In this document: in pieces, positions 30,900 to 41,619 of the stretch | How the letters are laid out: each line of letters starts with the position of its first letter | How positions within the stretch are numbered: the stretch's first letter is position 1 | Source: Timema cristinae | Taxonomy: Eukaryota > Arthropoda > Insecta > Phasmatodea > Timematidae | DNA: 64,000 bases | Assembly (NCBI GenBank): GCA_039000515.1 | Contig: JBCFYV010000935.1 | Coordinates: 58,600,346 to 58,664,345 of the forward strand | Direction of reading: 5' to 3' | Notes under the pieces: model-generated | Told to the model about the DNA's origin: nothing | The model's database searches: none | Seen by the model: only the letters and a program-made list of their open reading frames with translations | Translations under genes and position numbers: made by a program

Positions 30900-31085
30900 C
30901 CGGTAATGGTGGACGCGGGGGCCCTAACGTCGTCTTGTATAGTTTGCTGGGTTTGGGAAGGTTGTAGCTCGATTCGTAGGCGGGTATATTGAGGCTTTTT
31001 TTTTTTGTTCAAAAGTTTTTTTCCACTTAAAACTCACACAAATGTGGGTATATTTATAAGATATTCTTCAACTCGACCCTCATCA
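30900..31085 (+). mobile_element. SINE B-like, diverged
   Basis: GGTAATGGTGGACGCG, GGTTGTAGCTCGATTCGTAG (box B position), long T-run, TTTTTTTCCACTT and CACACAAATGTGGGTATATT blocks in family order. Tail not preserved. Confidence 0.5.
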
Positions 31086-31149
31086 GGGTAAATACATTCC
31101 GAAAAGGTGGAGAGATGAGTTTGACACACAAATTGGAATGTAAATTTGA

Positions 31150-31262
31150 TGTGCAGTTTTATTTGGGCTGTAAAGAACATTTTTGACAGCTATAACAGTT
31201 ACTGAAACTATTTTCATACGTCAAGTCATGTGATCTGTAACCATAACTTTTCTTATTTAATA
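31150..31262. repeat. repeat P
   Basis: TTTGACAGCTATAACAG, TTTTCATACGTCAAGTCATG and TGATCTGTAACC. Confidence 0.6.
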
Positions 31263-31411
31263 TCATTGCCTTTGAAATAATATTAATAATGAAGGTAAAC
31301 GTTATCAATAATGAACACAATAGAATATGTTCCAAGGCTTCCGGTTGTAGAACAATGTTTTGGGCGTGGAGCCAAGCCTACAAACAGTCAACAAAGACGG
31401 TTATTCGAAGC

Positions 31412-31413
<2 letters not shown>

Positions 31414-31454
<41 letters not shown>

Positions 31455-31463
31455 GTGTGTGTG
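31414..31463. repeat. (TG)n microsatellite
   Basis: About 19 uninterrupted TG units, then an imperfect extension. Confidence 0.95.
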
Positions 31464-31469
31464 GAATGT

Positions 31470-31860
31470 AGAATTAAAAAGTAAAATAACAGACGAGTTG
31501 AAGAATTAACTGGTGTCAAATGTATGACCACTAAGACATAAGACAATAAATCTTAATCAAAACTAGCTAGGCTCGTCTCACTTCACTTGTGTGTTAGCAG
31601 CAACAGGTGGTCGACTTGGCAACGTCGCGCTCTCTGTTTGGGTACAGACACAAATAGAGAAAAAGAAAGAGAGGGAAAAGTTGGAAGGGCATGAGATAAA
31701 GCTGAACCCTCTTTCCTTGCTTGGTAGGGGACCTGTTGCTGTGTTCTGAGCTTACCACCCCCTCCACCCCTCTAAAACCATACGTTATTTGGGTCAGGGA
31801 CCCCTAACCGTCCCCAAACAGAACATTAAGAAGGGGAAAGAGACGTTTCCAACCTTTTTT
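31470..31860. other. no recognised feature
   Basis: No repeat or gene seen. AGAGAAAAAGAAAGAGAGGG is low complexity. Confidence 0.4.
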
Positions 31861-31865
31861 TCTGA

Positions 31866-32376
31866 GTAGTGGTTCACAAACCATGGGTCACAAGCCGACT
31901 TTTGGTGGGGTCGCGAAAAGTTTTTGAAAACTAAACACGTTGTAATTATTTGAAAATAGGAAATAATGAACATTTAAGAAAGTGAAACAAAAAAAAAACT
32001 TCATGGTGTGATCCCGCAATCGAGCAACACTGACCGAGCGGGCACCACGTGCCAACATTTGTGGATATAGGGTGTCATGTGGTCATCACAATGAACTCTC
32101 CTGACGTTAATCTCAGTTTTCTAGACCGGATCTGCTACTAATTTATTCAAGTAACCCCTCATTTGTCCTCACGAGGCTGAGTTTTGCCCCGTTCCAAGAC
32201 CCACTGTTTCACAAAAAAAATCTTGAAGCACTGGGGATCGAACGCGGGACCTCTAGATCTGTAGTCAGGAACTCTTACCTCCTCTCCTCCCCTCTCCTTT
32301 TCCTTATGAACATTAAAACTAGGTGGGTCGCCAACGTTTGTCGTTCTAAAAAGTTTGGGAGTTATTGATCTAGACC
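31866..32376. mobile_element. hAT (Charlie-like) non-autonomous element
   Basis: Begins AGTAGTGGTTCACAAACCAT and ends AAAGTTTGGGAGTTATTGAT. As inverted complements these give YAGTGGTTCNCAAAC and ATCAATAACTCCCAAAC, the form of Charlie-type hAT ends. GGTCACAAGCC...GGTGGGTCGCCAACG is also mirrored. A tRNA-like block (GGGGATCGAACGCGGGACC, minus) sits inside. Confidence 0.6.
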
Positions 32377-32660
32377 AGGGGCATTAACAACCGGTTTTTG
32401 GGCCCTGATCGGCCAGATAACTTATCAAAAGTCCCGCGATCACCCTTTGTTTCTCCGTCCTACTTTGCCTTATTTTTGTGTGCACATCCGATATTTATTC
32501 CTTTTATTCAATCTCTTCCTCAAATACGTTTATTTAATGTTCTTTTAACATTACCGTTTATGATCGATTCAGGTAATTTTGGTTGGTCACACTGTAACGT
32601 TCTGGTTTTACGTTACCGCGATGGGCGCCTATTGAAGGATTATGATTAATACACTTTTCA
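32377..32660 (+). mobile_element. hAT-type terminus, adjacent
   Basis: CCAGGGGCATTAACAACCGG then GGGCCCTGATCGGCC resembles a second hAT-like start abutting the previous element. The far end is not identified. An 83-codon frame here is not recognised. Confidence 0.4.
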
Positions 32661-32774
32661 TTTTGACATGTTTTTTATTGCTGAATTAGTTTAATTAATG
32701 CGAAAATAGATCATATCGAAATATACGCGGGCTAGCGCGGACAGGTGTTGCTAGACGCCAAACTCCCAACTCCC

Positions 32775-33034
32775 AACTGAACACACTTTATGTTGCACCA
32801 TCCCTTGTATATATTCCTTGGTCATGGAAGCTTCGAGAAGGTTTAGTTTAGAAAAACAAAATACAAGACAAAAACATCTCTGTGCTACTCGAAGCTTCGA
32901 GAGCCGGAAAAAGACTCAAGTTACATTTTAAAATCTCTCTTCGAACCATCGAGAAGAGGAAGTTATTATTTGAAATAATATATATTGTCAAACTGACTTG
33001 GCTGGTGTCACGTGCGTGACGTCACTGATCAGTG
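32775..33034 (-). promoter_or_regulatory. heat-shock-element and CRE cluster with TATA and Inr-like motifs
   Basis: Seen directly: a perfect GAAnnTTCnnGAA element (GAAGCTTCGAGAA, 32827-32839); a near-perfect one inside the palindrome TCGAAGCTTCGA (32889-32900); a third half-matching CTTCGAACCATCGAGAAG (about 32939-32956); CACGTG (33009-33014); a perfect TGACGTCA (33017-33024); and the palindrome CACTGATCAGTG (33023-33034). Read on the minus strand, a TATATA (32813-32808) lies about 14 bp downstream of the first HSE, and an arthropod-type Inr TCAGTT (32780-32775) follows at roughly +35 from the TATA. HSEs bind HSF; TGACGTCA binds CREB/ATF. No convincing coding sequence follows on the minus strand. 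It may be an orphan promoter, a noncoding transcript, or part of a transposon. Confidence 0.4.
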
Positions 33035-33059
33035 GCTTTTGCCTTCTTAGAAGAAGAAG

Positions 33060-33780
33060 TGCTTTAAGCGCCATTTAATATACTATATAATTTAAATGAA
33101 ATAAGACGTTTATAAAATTAGGACGATATTATTGTCAATGCTTTCACATACTTTTTAGGGGCAAATCAGTTACATTACAACACTCATAATGTTATTATGA
33201 AAGATTGACTTTTTAAGTTTTAATGACACTGAAAATTGTTTCAAAATCGCTCCCTGTTCCAGATTATTTTTTAAAAAAGATTAAGGATTATTTTGTTTTA
33301 TCTAGTGGGAGAGGAATATAAAAAGTCTATTTTCTTCACCACACCTCTTATTTTTTAAGGCTCTCTACAAATCTACTGGAAAACCTATCATCTTCCTTTC
33401 CTTTGAAAAGAAATTAAAATTAGAATTCGCTAACTTATGTATTTTTAAACAACAAGATAAATAAATAATGCCCTTAACGTCTTGTATTATATACAAGCCA
33501 ACTCAAAAAACATCCAGCTTCAAACTACTATCGACATGGGACTGACAGCTTTGAGAATACATAAAATGGATTTAGAGAGAATAAACAAATTAATAACTAT
33601 AAAACACATGATAGCCATCCAAATATTTAAAATAGTCACAAAAAAAGTTCATTATTAACACAGTTCACAATAAAAATCAATGTATACGTCACCCGTGTAG
33701 TTCACTTAAAGTCGCTACTTGTAACCGCGCAAGACACACTGCACTGACCAGTAGTACACGAACCCTGGATTCGTTAATAC
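33060..33780. other. no recognised feature
   Basis: AT-rich; no gene or repeat recognised. Confidence 0.4.
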
Positions 33781-33799
33781 TTTCCCGGGCACGCTATCC

Positions 33800-33915
33800 A
33801 CCTCACTAGACACTCTGGCCCACTCCCGGACATGCTAGCCCACTCCCGGACATGCTAGCCCAATCACTGGACACGTTAGCCCACTCATTGGACACACCGG
33901 CTCAATTCCGGCTAC
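33800..33915. repeat. 20-21 bp tandem repeat
   Basis: About five units of CCACTCCCGGACATGCTAGC, the first two nearly identical, later ones diverged (AATCACTGGACACGTTAGCC). Confidence 0.85.
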
Positions 33916-34162
33916 GATATCCACACGCTAAACCCCTGGCAGTAAGACTGGTTGCATACCTTCTAAACAAGGAGGGAGGCTAGAGAGAACAGAGAGTGCA
34001 GTTGGGATGGACAACGAAGAACACGCTCGACCCTCTGACAGACAATAGCATTGTTACAATAGAAAAGGCCGTAAAAAGTTTTTATTTTATAAACGAACCT
34101 TTCTATGAAAATTGAACTGTACAAACACATTCCTTTGGTTTCAACATGTTAAAATTTTACAT

Positions 34163-34215
34163 ATATTATTATTATTATATTATTATTATTATTAGTAGTA
34201 GTAGTAGTAGTATTA
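34163..34215. repeat. (TAT)n/(AGT)n microsatellite
   Basis: TAT units pass into AGT units with no SINE attached. Confidence 0.9.
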
Positions 34216-34234
34216 CTATACGGGTATTGACAAT

Positions 34235-34300
34235 GTCAATGAAAAGTGACAGCCTCAGATCACGTGACCTGACGAATACATATTTTTAAGTAGTTTTAAT
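34235..34300. repeat. repeat P
   Basis: CAATGAAAAGTGACAGCC, CAGATCACGTGACCTGACG. Confidence 0.6.
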
Positions 34301-34379
34301 AAAGGCTCACATTGTGATTTTTAATGTTGTCTTTCCTTCATCATCTAGGTCAGTAATGGTGAACATAATTGAATTTATA

Positions 34380-34570
34380 CTCCCACATTCTAAAATGTTC
34401 TGATCCCCCCCCTCCCCCAGTTGTTGTTACTCCTCAATGGCCGGTAAAACATGCGACGAAGAACAAAAAAAAGATACTTTTTTCCCTTTCCCACACCACA
34501 ACTCAAATTAGTTTTTTTTACCTCTCCCGTCGACGTCTTTCAACCCCCCCCCCCTTAGCAGTGTGTACCC
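34380..34570. other. C-run-rich sequence, no supported gene
   Basis: Several poly(C) runs. A 95-codon frame crosses them and is not credible. Confidence 0.4.
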
Positions 34571-34619
34571 CGCCAGGGGTTGTTACCCTTCCCAATAACA
34601 TCCTCGCCCCATGTTGCTC

Positions 34620-34885
34620 ACATCTGGTTCACCTCCCGGCTCTACTCACAGCCTAGCCGGAGAGAACCGTGGGATGGTTAAATGCGGCGTTCATACGCTG
34701 TCTGTGTTCCCTGGGCCAACACGTGGCGTGTCTGTGTACATAGGGGGAGGTACCCAACACCAGGGGAGGGCTACGCACTGGGGGTATTTAAGTGCACTTT
34801 CTAAACATATGGATAATATCAGAACTCGACTTACAGACTAGCAACCTGGAATTGTGGTCTAATACCACAGTCCTAGAGTTAGGCT
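34620..34885 (+). mobile_element. fragment related to the SINE D 3' region
   Basis: GTGCACTTTCTAAACATATG, ATAATATCAGAACTCGAC and TTACAGACTAGCAACCTGG match blocks at 2395-2850, 42170-42260 and 44855-44930. Boundaries uncertain. Confidence 0.4.
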
Positions 34886-35104
34886 ATTGGAGAGTGGAGG
34901 AAAGGTAACATAATGATGAGCCCCTGTACTCCTCACAAGACTTTGTTAGGATGATCAATGCTCACAGGCTTACCGGGGGGGGGGGGTAGGACAGGCAGTG
35001 CGAATGGAAGAATCTAGAACCGTGTTCACGACTTCAGGGTACTGACTCTTAAACCCAATGGGAAGTCCTAGACGCATATGGGCGGATAGCATTATAATAG
35101 CCCT

Positions 35105-35400
35105 GAAAAATATAGGGTGTAATGAGGTGGACTGGGTAGAACTAGCTCAAGATAGGGATAGGGTGTAATGAGGTGGACTGGTAGAACTAGCTCAAGATAG
35201 GGTGTAATGAGGTGGACTGGATATAACTTGCTCAGATAGGATAAGGTGTAATGAGGTGGACTGGTAGAACTAGCTCAAGATAGGATAGGGTGTAATGAGG
35301 TGGACTGGTAGAACTAGCTTAAGATAATGATAAAGTGTAATGAGATGGACTGGACCTAGCTCAAAAATAGGAATAGGTGTTGTGCTAAGTACGGCAATGG
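35105..35400. repeat. about 43-bp tandem repeat, six units
   Basis: GGTGTAATGAGGTGGACTGG followed by TAGAACTAGCTCAAGATAGG recurs near 35117, 35160, 35200, 35245, 35287 and 35333, with unit lengths of about 40 to 47. The last unit is degenerate. Confidence 0.9.
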
Positions 35401-35464
35401 ACTCGATTCCAGCTAAAGTAAGTAGCCTACGTATAGGTGTTTTTATAGTTATCAGACAGTATCT

Positions 35465-35517
35465 CAAAAGTGACTTTGCAGTCACGTGACTTGACTTATG
35501 AATACAGGACGCCAAAT
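35465..35517. repeat. repeat P fragment
   Basis: AAAAGTGACTTTGCAGTCAC, GTGACTTGACTTATGAATAC. Confidence 0.6.
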
Positions 35518-35519
35518 AT

Positions 35520-35945
35520 AAGGCGTGTTCGTGAGGCTTGTACTGCTGCTTGTAGAACTAGCTCAAGCCCCTAATACTCCCCCTATTCTCTCTCTCCTTT
35601 TTTTTTTTAACCAAGCGAAGTTAGTCCCTTAGGATATTTTTTTATTTCATTAAGGTAGGTTTTGGTTGGTTAGGATATATAGCGTGCAAACATGAATACC
35701 TTTTTTTTTTAAACGAAGAAACAAGATGTTGAAAAATAAACTGGTCCCGGTGCTAGTTTTTCTATTTTGTAAAGGGGTCAGGTGTTGGTTGATTTAAAAG
35801 AGGGGTCATGGAGGGAGTGCAACTATTCAAGGACATCCTTTTGATAGAAGGATATTGCGGTGAGTCAACAGAACTAAACTCTGATTATTTACAAATTATA
35901 TGTACGATTATGTCCGCATTAACGAATGACACGTGTAAAAGCTTC
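35520..35945. other. no recognised feature
   Basis: AT-rich with several poly(T) runs. No gene. Confidence 0.4.
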
Positions 35946-35950
35946 CCTTC

Positions 35951-36175
35951 TACAGTAGCACCATGTCTTCTTTGGTGCTGACTGACAGCTGACAGCTTTG
36001 AAAAGTTACCAGACCAAATTATGTATCCCTACGCTGAACCATATGATCTGCGAAAACATGTGTTTAGCAGCTGTCACTTCTGACAGTCAAAATTTAGGTA
36101 TATACCTAAATGTTGACTGTTAGAACTCAGCTGTGAGCTGTCAGTCAGCACCAAAGTAGCCACGGGGCTACTGTA
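35951..36175. mobile_element. Tc1/mariner-type MITE M, copy 2
   Basis: TA-bounded; CAGTAGCACCATGTC at the left, GGGGCTACTG at the right. Interior nearly identical to 24909-25131, including TTTAGGTATATACCTAAA. Confidence 0.87.
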
Positions 36176-36179
36176 GATG

Positions 36180-37405
36180 CCTTAATCATTGCAATTAGGT
36201 CCACTAGTGTTAATTGTAGGGAAGTATGCATTTCTTTTCCCGACTGGGTGCACTATATTTCTTGAGCCATTCTGTTTCTCTCTCATCATCTTTCCAAACG
36301 AATGTTTGTGCATGTTCTCAAGAAAGTTGCTTGCAAATGACGTCATGGCAGGTAAAGATAGGATTTCCCATATTAGTGAATTAACGTTTTATTTAGTGAG
36401 TTTTAAAGATATAACGTTAAAATGAAAACCATAAGTTCTTAAATATTTCTAAAAATAGTCCTTACATTGTCACAGAATTATTATTTTTATCTGGAAGTAA
36501 TTTTTATTTTTGTAAACGTATTTTTAATAAATCATCTCTTACAACCTAAACTATTTGGCCTCGTCACAGAATTTGTCTTTAGGAGTTTTCCTGCCAGGAT
36601 GTAGATTAAAAAAATTTAGAATTATTTAGAATAGAAAACAAGGAAAAGGTAATTTCAAAAATCAAGTCAACGTTTTCAAGGAACAAATAAAATAGGGAGT
36701 GTGTAAACTCGTCAGAGGAAGAGGGGAAGTGTTATCAGTAGATAAACAAGAAGCCTTTTCAGGCGTGAACTGCTCATTTTCTTGCCTCTCTTTCTATTTC
36801 ATACAATGGTGTTTAAGTGTGATAGCGCTTAGAATAAGTACTAAGTGTGTCAAGTGAAGATGCAACCCGCTTCGTAAAATAGCTTCGAAATCTTCAAGTA
36901 GGCTACGTCGTTTGGATTGTCATTTCTTCGCACAAGTTTGGAAGCACTTCGACCTGATATTTTGCCATATCTTCTCAGATCTGGATCTCTATCAACCAAA
37001 TTTGGTTAAAGGTCTAGGAACAATTTTTCGATTAATAACAACATATTTGATTTAAAAAAAATGTATTTGGACATATAAGATGTAAATAAAGTGCGTTTAT
37101 AATGTGTTCCAACTTTTTGACAAAGCTACTGATTTTTAAAAACACTAATACCTAATTATTTTAAACAATAAAACAACTTTGGACACCACAACCATGCTAA
37201 TAACTCATCAAGTCTGGTAGATACAAGGTTGTTAAAGCAATGAGGTCATGTCGAGTGCATTTACCCGGTGGCTTAGATACCTAACGCTCAAGGGTAGAGG
37301 ACCAACACGTCGCACGGTATAACAATGTTTCCCACTTCTCTGTCACATGATGTTCGTTTCAAGTGGGTGAAGGACAATTCATTTGGTGATTGTAACTAAA
37401 AACAA
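36180..37405. other. no supported gene
   Basis: AT-rich, no recognised repeat apart from a possible weak P match near 36480-36600. The 78-codon frame at 36189 has no motif. Confidence 0.4.
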
Positions 37406-37408
37406 GCT

Positions 37409-38030
37409 GTACCCACCAACACCAGTGTGGCTACGAAACAAGGTGTACCCACCAACACCAGTGTGGCTACGAAACAAGGTGTACCCATCAACACCGGTGT
37501 GGCTACGAAACAAGCTGTACCCACCAACACCGGTGTGGCTACGAAACAAGCTGTACCCACCAACACCGGTGTGGCTACGAAACAAGCTGTACCCACCAAC
37601 ACCGGTGTGGCTACGAAACAAGGTGTACCCATCAACACCAGTGTGGCTACGAAACAGGTGTACCCATCAACACCGGTGTGGCTACGAAACAAGCTGTACC
37701 CACCAACACCGGTGTGGCTACGAAACAAGCTGTACCCACCAACACCGGTGTGGCTACAAAACAAGCTGTACCCACGAACACCAGTGTGGCTACGAAACAA
37801 GCTGTACCCACCAACACCGGTGTGGCTACAAAACAAGCTGTACCCACCAACACCGGTGTGGCTACAAAACAAGCTGTACCCACGAACACCAGTGTGGCTA
37901 CGAAACAAGCTGTACCCACCAACACCGGTGTGGCTACAAAACAAGCTGTACCCACGAACACTAGCGTGGCTACAAAACAAGCTGTACCCACCAACGCTAG
38001 TTTTGTGACTAAATTGTACCCACCAAACCT
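37409..38030. repeat. 36-bp minisatellite, 17 units
   Basis: Unit GTACCCACCAACACCGGTGT plus GGCTACGAAACAAGCT. Starts fall at 37409 and every 36 bases, except a 1-bp deletion in the seventh unit (37625-37659, GAAACAGGTG for GAAACAAGGTG). The last unit is 32 bp. Each unit carries ACACCGGTGT, a 10-bp palindrome, in many copies. Because 36 is divisible by three, long frames exist on both strands (12-residue period, for example VPTNTGVATKQA). The deletion flips the frame in the middle, which argues against translation. Confidence 0.96.
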
Positions 38031-38059
38031 TACACCAGGAAGAGAGGGTTGTCCATGAT

Positions 38060-38385
38060 CTACTATTACCAGTGGTAATGGTTTGGAGGGCAGCGGAATG
38101 GAAACGCGCTATAATCCGTGTTCTCTATGGTTTTACGGTTGGCTGAATCCTTCTGGTATGACAATGACAAGGTGACCTTTTCCTTTTCATCGTTAGAAAC
38201 TTTGTCGTAAAACACGTCGCGCATATTTTTCGAATTATCATCCTATTACAGCAGGTGCGCTCCCGTGGACTTCACTCCAAGCAGGGGACTTGGGATCGAA
38301 CCGCAACAAGATGGATTTGACTAAACTAGATTAAACTAGTGGTAGACTGTTTTTTGGCTTTTGAAGAGTATAAACCATGTCTGCA
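38060..38385. other. no recognised gene
   Basis: Somewhat GC-richer. GACTTGGGATCGAACCGC near 38290 is tRNA-like on the minus strand and may be a lone SINE head. Confidence 0.35.
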
Positions 38386-38387
38386 GG

Positions 38388-38425
38388 GGTGGACTGGCAG
38401 ATTCCAAGTAGCCCGAGACTCTGAA
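38388..38425 (+). mobile_element. hAT-type terminus
   Basis: CAGGGGTGGACTGGCAGATT resembles a widely seen hAT start. No partner found. Confidence 0.45.
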
Positions 38426-38621
38426 TATGATGTCCCTTAGTATATTATATTAATATCTAACAATAAAGCTTTGTTTCAGTGTAAAGTGAAGTATTTATAT
38501 TTTTATAATCAGTTAATTTGGTCCCCCAGCCATTTAGGCTACATTATCGAGTATCAGTTTCTTCTTTCTACTGACATGAGCAAAAATGCTTCTAAATGCT
38601 TATAAATCAACTGGGTCTCTC

Positions 38622-38663
38622 TCTCTCACACACACATAGACATACATACACACACACACACAC
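38622..38663. repeat. (CA)n microsatellite, interrupted
   Basis: CACACACATAGACATACATA then CACACACACACACAC. Confidence 0.85.
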
Positions 38664-38704
38664 TTTACATCCATTACTATTTCCAGCCTTTGATTCAAGT
38701 CAGG

Positions 38705-38935
38705 TATTTTCCACTACCGGTTGGCTAGACCTGTCTTAGCTTCATGTGCCTTACAATCTAACTTTAGACTTGGACAGACACAACATCCAGTCCGCCGGCC
38801 GTTAATCCCTCACTGTGAAAGGGTAAACCCACATTTCACCAATGATACATTTTCGGCCATCCCGTCAATCGAACCTGGGATCCTCAGCTCAGTAGGCAGG
38901 CACGCTACCAACAGAGCTAAGGTGTCGGATTTACA
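38705..38935 (-). mobile_element. SINE E
   Basis: Reverse copy: ACAACATCCAGTCCGCCGGC, TCACTGTGAAAGGGTAAAC, TTTCACCAATGATACATTTT, CAATCGAACCTGGGATCC (box B) and AACAGAGCTAAGG at the head. Confidence 0.75.
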
Positions 38936-38944
38936 TATATATGA

Positions 38945-39440
38945 TATACTAGATAGCTGGTGCCCGCGGCTTTTCTCGCGTGGAAGTTGATTATATACAA
39001 ATACGAAATTATACATATGTATTTACAGATTAATTTAAAATATTACGTTACGTTGATGACCATAACTTGACCTCAGATCAAAAATAATGCAAGTCCGATA
39101 CAAACTTTCACCCCCTTTTTCATCCCTTATTAAATAAAATTTCCAAAATTCCTGAAACACGTATTTATTTGTTTTACGTCAATAACCGAAATACAAAATT
39201 TTGTTTATGTAACTTTCAAAATGACGGACTTTCATACATATTATCATACATATTATCATCCCCTATTTTGACCCCTTTGGGGTGGAATTTTCTAAAATCC
39301 TTTCTTAGTGGGTGCCTACATAACAAAATGAATATACAGTCCGAATTTCATGCTTGTAGCCTTGATAGTTTGCGCTCGGCGATGATGAATCAGTCAGTCA
39401 GTCAGTCAGTCAGGACATGTTATTTTATAAGTATAGATAA
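38945..39440 (+). mobile_element. interspersed element with CCCGCGGCTT head and (CAGT)n tail
   Basis: Begins TAGCTGGTGCCCGCGGCTTT with TCTCGCGTGGAA and ends GATGATGAATCAGTCAGTCA followed by GGACATGTTATTTTATAAG. Similar heads and (CAGT)n endings are common in arthropod repeats, often LINE 3' fragments or derived MITEs. Class not resolved. A 132-codon frame overlapping it is non-coding by appearance. Confidence 0.5.
39389..39412. repeat. (CAGT)n
   Basis: Five CAGT units at the end of the previous element. Confidence 0.95.
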
Positions 39441-40074
39441 AAAGGTTTTGTACATCCTGGTATCACACACATACATATATATTTTTTCCCCCATGACCCT
39501 TTCACATTCTAACGGCTCTATTTCCCACCCGAAGGAAGCTGTACAACGGATTTTCATCTCGTGGTAAAAATCAGTCAACCCCACCCAGGTTTGAACCCTT
39601 GAATCTCTGGTTCTGAGGGAAGCCCTATAGAATACACCAAGACCCTTGAGGTCGTAATAAATACATTATTTTATATTTATCTAAAAATGCTTTTTTAAAT
39701 TATTTTTATTTTTTCTATAAATAACATGATTAAACACATGGAGGGTTTGGGTACCCGTCATTTGGCCTAAAAAGCATTTGGCCTAAAGTGTAGGCTAAAC
39801 GCCTTTAGGTCAAATGACTTTTTGTAAAGTTAATTTTTAGACCATTTATTAAAATATGTTTTGCTGTCTCCGGAAACATTCGTTAAGATTTGTAGTGATG
39901 CTAATAGATGGCGAGGTGTGTAGTATTTAGTTAAATAGTATATACTACCGTTTCAAAATATATGTCTTTTCTCAATTTACTACTTCCCAAGGAATAGCAG
40001 CACATCCATTTACCTGTAATAGCACTTTTGTATGTTTAACTTTTTACATTGCCAAGGTTTTGTACTAATTTTTG

Positions 40075-40251
40075 ACAAGCCATCTTGTGAATGTGGGGAG
40101 TGCCAGGCCGCCACCGTGGTTCGGATTCCACGTTAAACTGTAGGTCCTTCATTTCATCTCACACTCACCCTACCATTACACATTAGCGTAAGTGCGTGTA
40201 ACCCGAACGGGTAGTAAGACGTGGTGCTAATAATAATAATAATAATAATAA
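40075..40251 (+). mobile_element. SINE A, headless, 12-bp TSD
   Basis: Direct repeats TACTAATTTTTG at 40063-40074 and 40252-40263. Starts in the ACAAGCCATCTTGTG block. Confidence 0.95.
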
Positions 40252-40494
40252 TACTAATTTTTGTACCTTTTTTACCAGAAATAAAGTTTTGTACCCGTAC
40301 CGTTTTTTATTAATTAGCACATACATATGGTCACACCATTTTAATAACTTTGTTTTATTTTGAATTTTGAATATATTTTTTCTAAGTGCCAAAGTATATT
40401 TTATCAGTCTTTCTAATTATATTTGTTTATTAATTTTGCTAAATGAATTAATCAATCATTCATTTTTTTATAATCATATTAACTTACTCGAGTT

Positions 40495-40530
40495 TGCCCA
40501 CGGCTTCGCTCACATTTAAGTTGGTAAATT
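40495..40530. mobile_element. CCCACGGCTTCGCTC fragment
   Basis: GTTTGCCCACGGCTTCGCTC is related to the head of the element at 38945. Only this short part is seen. Confidence 0.35.
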
Positions 40531-40999
40531 ATCTTATTTTTAGCAAACCATCAAAACCAGGTTTTCTCAAACTCTATACTCTTGAGCCTTATATGAACAT
40601 AAAATTAATTGTTAAGACTCTTATTCTTAGAATAAAATAACTTTTTTACGTTAAAATACAAAAATGAGACATTTATTATTTAATTGATTTAATTATTTTC
40701 TGATAAGAGCTTTGTAGAAGTTTATAAAAATAGTAAGGTTTTGTAAGATATTAATTAATTTTATTGATTCATAGGCCAAACAGAATATTAATTTTTTAGT
40801 CAATCATAATTTAGGCAAGTCGGAAGAAGTGAGAAATTGGTTCACACCTAATCTGAAATCCCTCCGCGCCTCGCAGTTTGAGAAACCCTGAAAATTTAAG
40901 TATATATATATATATATGACCATTGTAATATTTACTGGCAAAATTTATTTAATGCGTCACTATTATTTATATATTAATTATTAATACAATAGATAAAAA

Positions 41000-41024
41000 T
41001 ATATATATATATATATATATATAT
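41000..41024. repeat. (AT)n microsatellite
   Basis: Uninterrupted AT run. Confidence 0.9.
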
Positions 41025-41619
41025 GTTCATATATATCTCAGTAGCGCTAAACGAAAATCGGGCGTCACTTCAGACAAATTTAAAGTGGGTGGGTTGAATA
41101 TTGGTTTCCACTTTCATTTTGCCTTTCGGAATAAGTTGTCAAAAGTCCCCATAATTTGAATGTACGCATATAATTTTACCGTGCGTAAACGATGTTGAGA
41201 ATAGGACTTTCTTATTGTTTTTCGTTAACTTTATGACCGTGAGATATATTAACAAGGAAATAATATCGGAAATCTATATATAAAAAAGGTGATATAGTGT
41301 TTTGTGAACTACTGATCTAGTTGTATATAGGATATTGTCAATGTTTTTAGAAATATTGTAACTACCTTGCATCAGTTGTGCTATCTATATTCAGATGAAA
41401 CAACTAACAGTACCTTTTACTTTCCGAAGATAACCGAAGGTTTTAAATTTACATTTTAGGCCAAATGACTTTAGGCCAAATGCCTTTTAGGCCAAATGCC
41501 TTTTAGGCCAAATGCATTTTAGGCCAACTGCCTTTTAGGCCAACTGCCTTTTAGGCCAAACGCCTTTTGGTTTTATTTTTAGGCCAAATGCCTTTTAGGC
41601 CAAATGCCGCGTCCCCGAG

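Larger units (their letters stand above)
39749..41616. mobile_element. 1.87-kb element bounded by inverted 16-bp arrays
   Basis: The left end GGGTACCCGTCATTTGGCCT is the inverted counterpart of the right end (AGGCCAAATGCCGCGTCCCC). Inside each end are repeats of TTTTAGGCCAAATGCC: about four, decayed, at left (39757-39826) and about ten at right (41453-41610). The interior is AT-rich, non-coding and contains a SINE A. Structure says DNA transposon; the superfamily is unknown to me. Confidence 0.65.

Noticed and set aside
34369..34841. Overlapping 95- and 76-codon frames
   Set aside because: Cross poly(C) runs and a SINE D-related fragment; no domain.
37379..38058. Several 80-194 codon frames on both strands
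   Set aside because: Products of the 36-bp minisatellite; open in several frames, and a 1-bp deletion inside the array shifts phase without consequence.
39169..39567. 132-codon plus-strand frame
   Set aside because: Lies over a repeat element with a (CAGT)n tail, which gives the QSVSQSV run.
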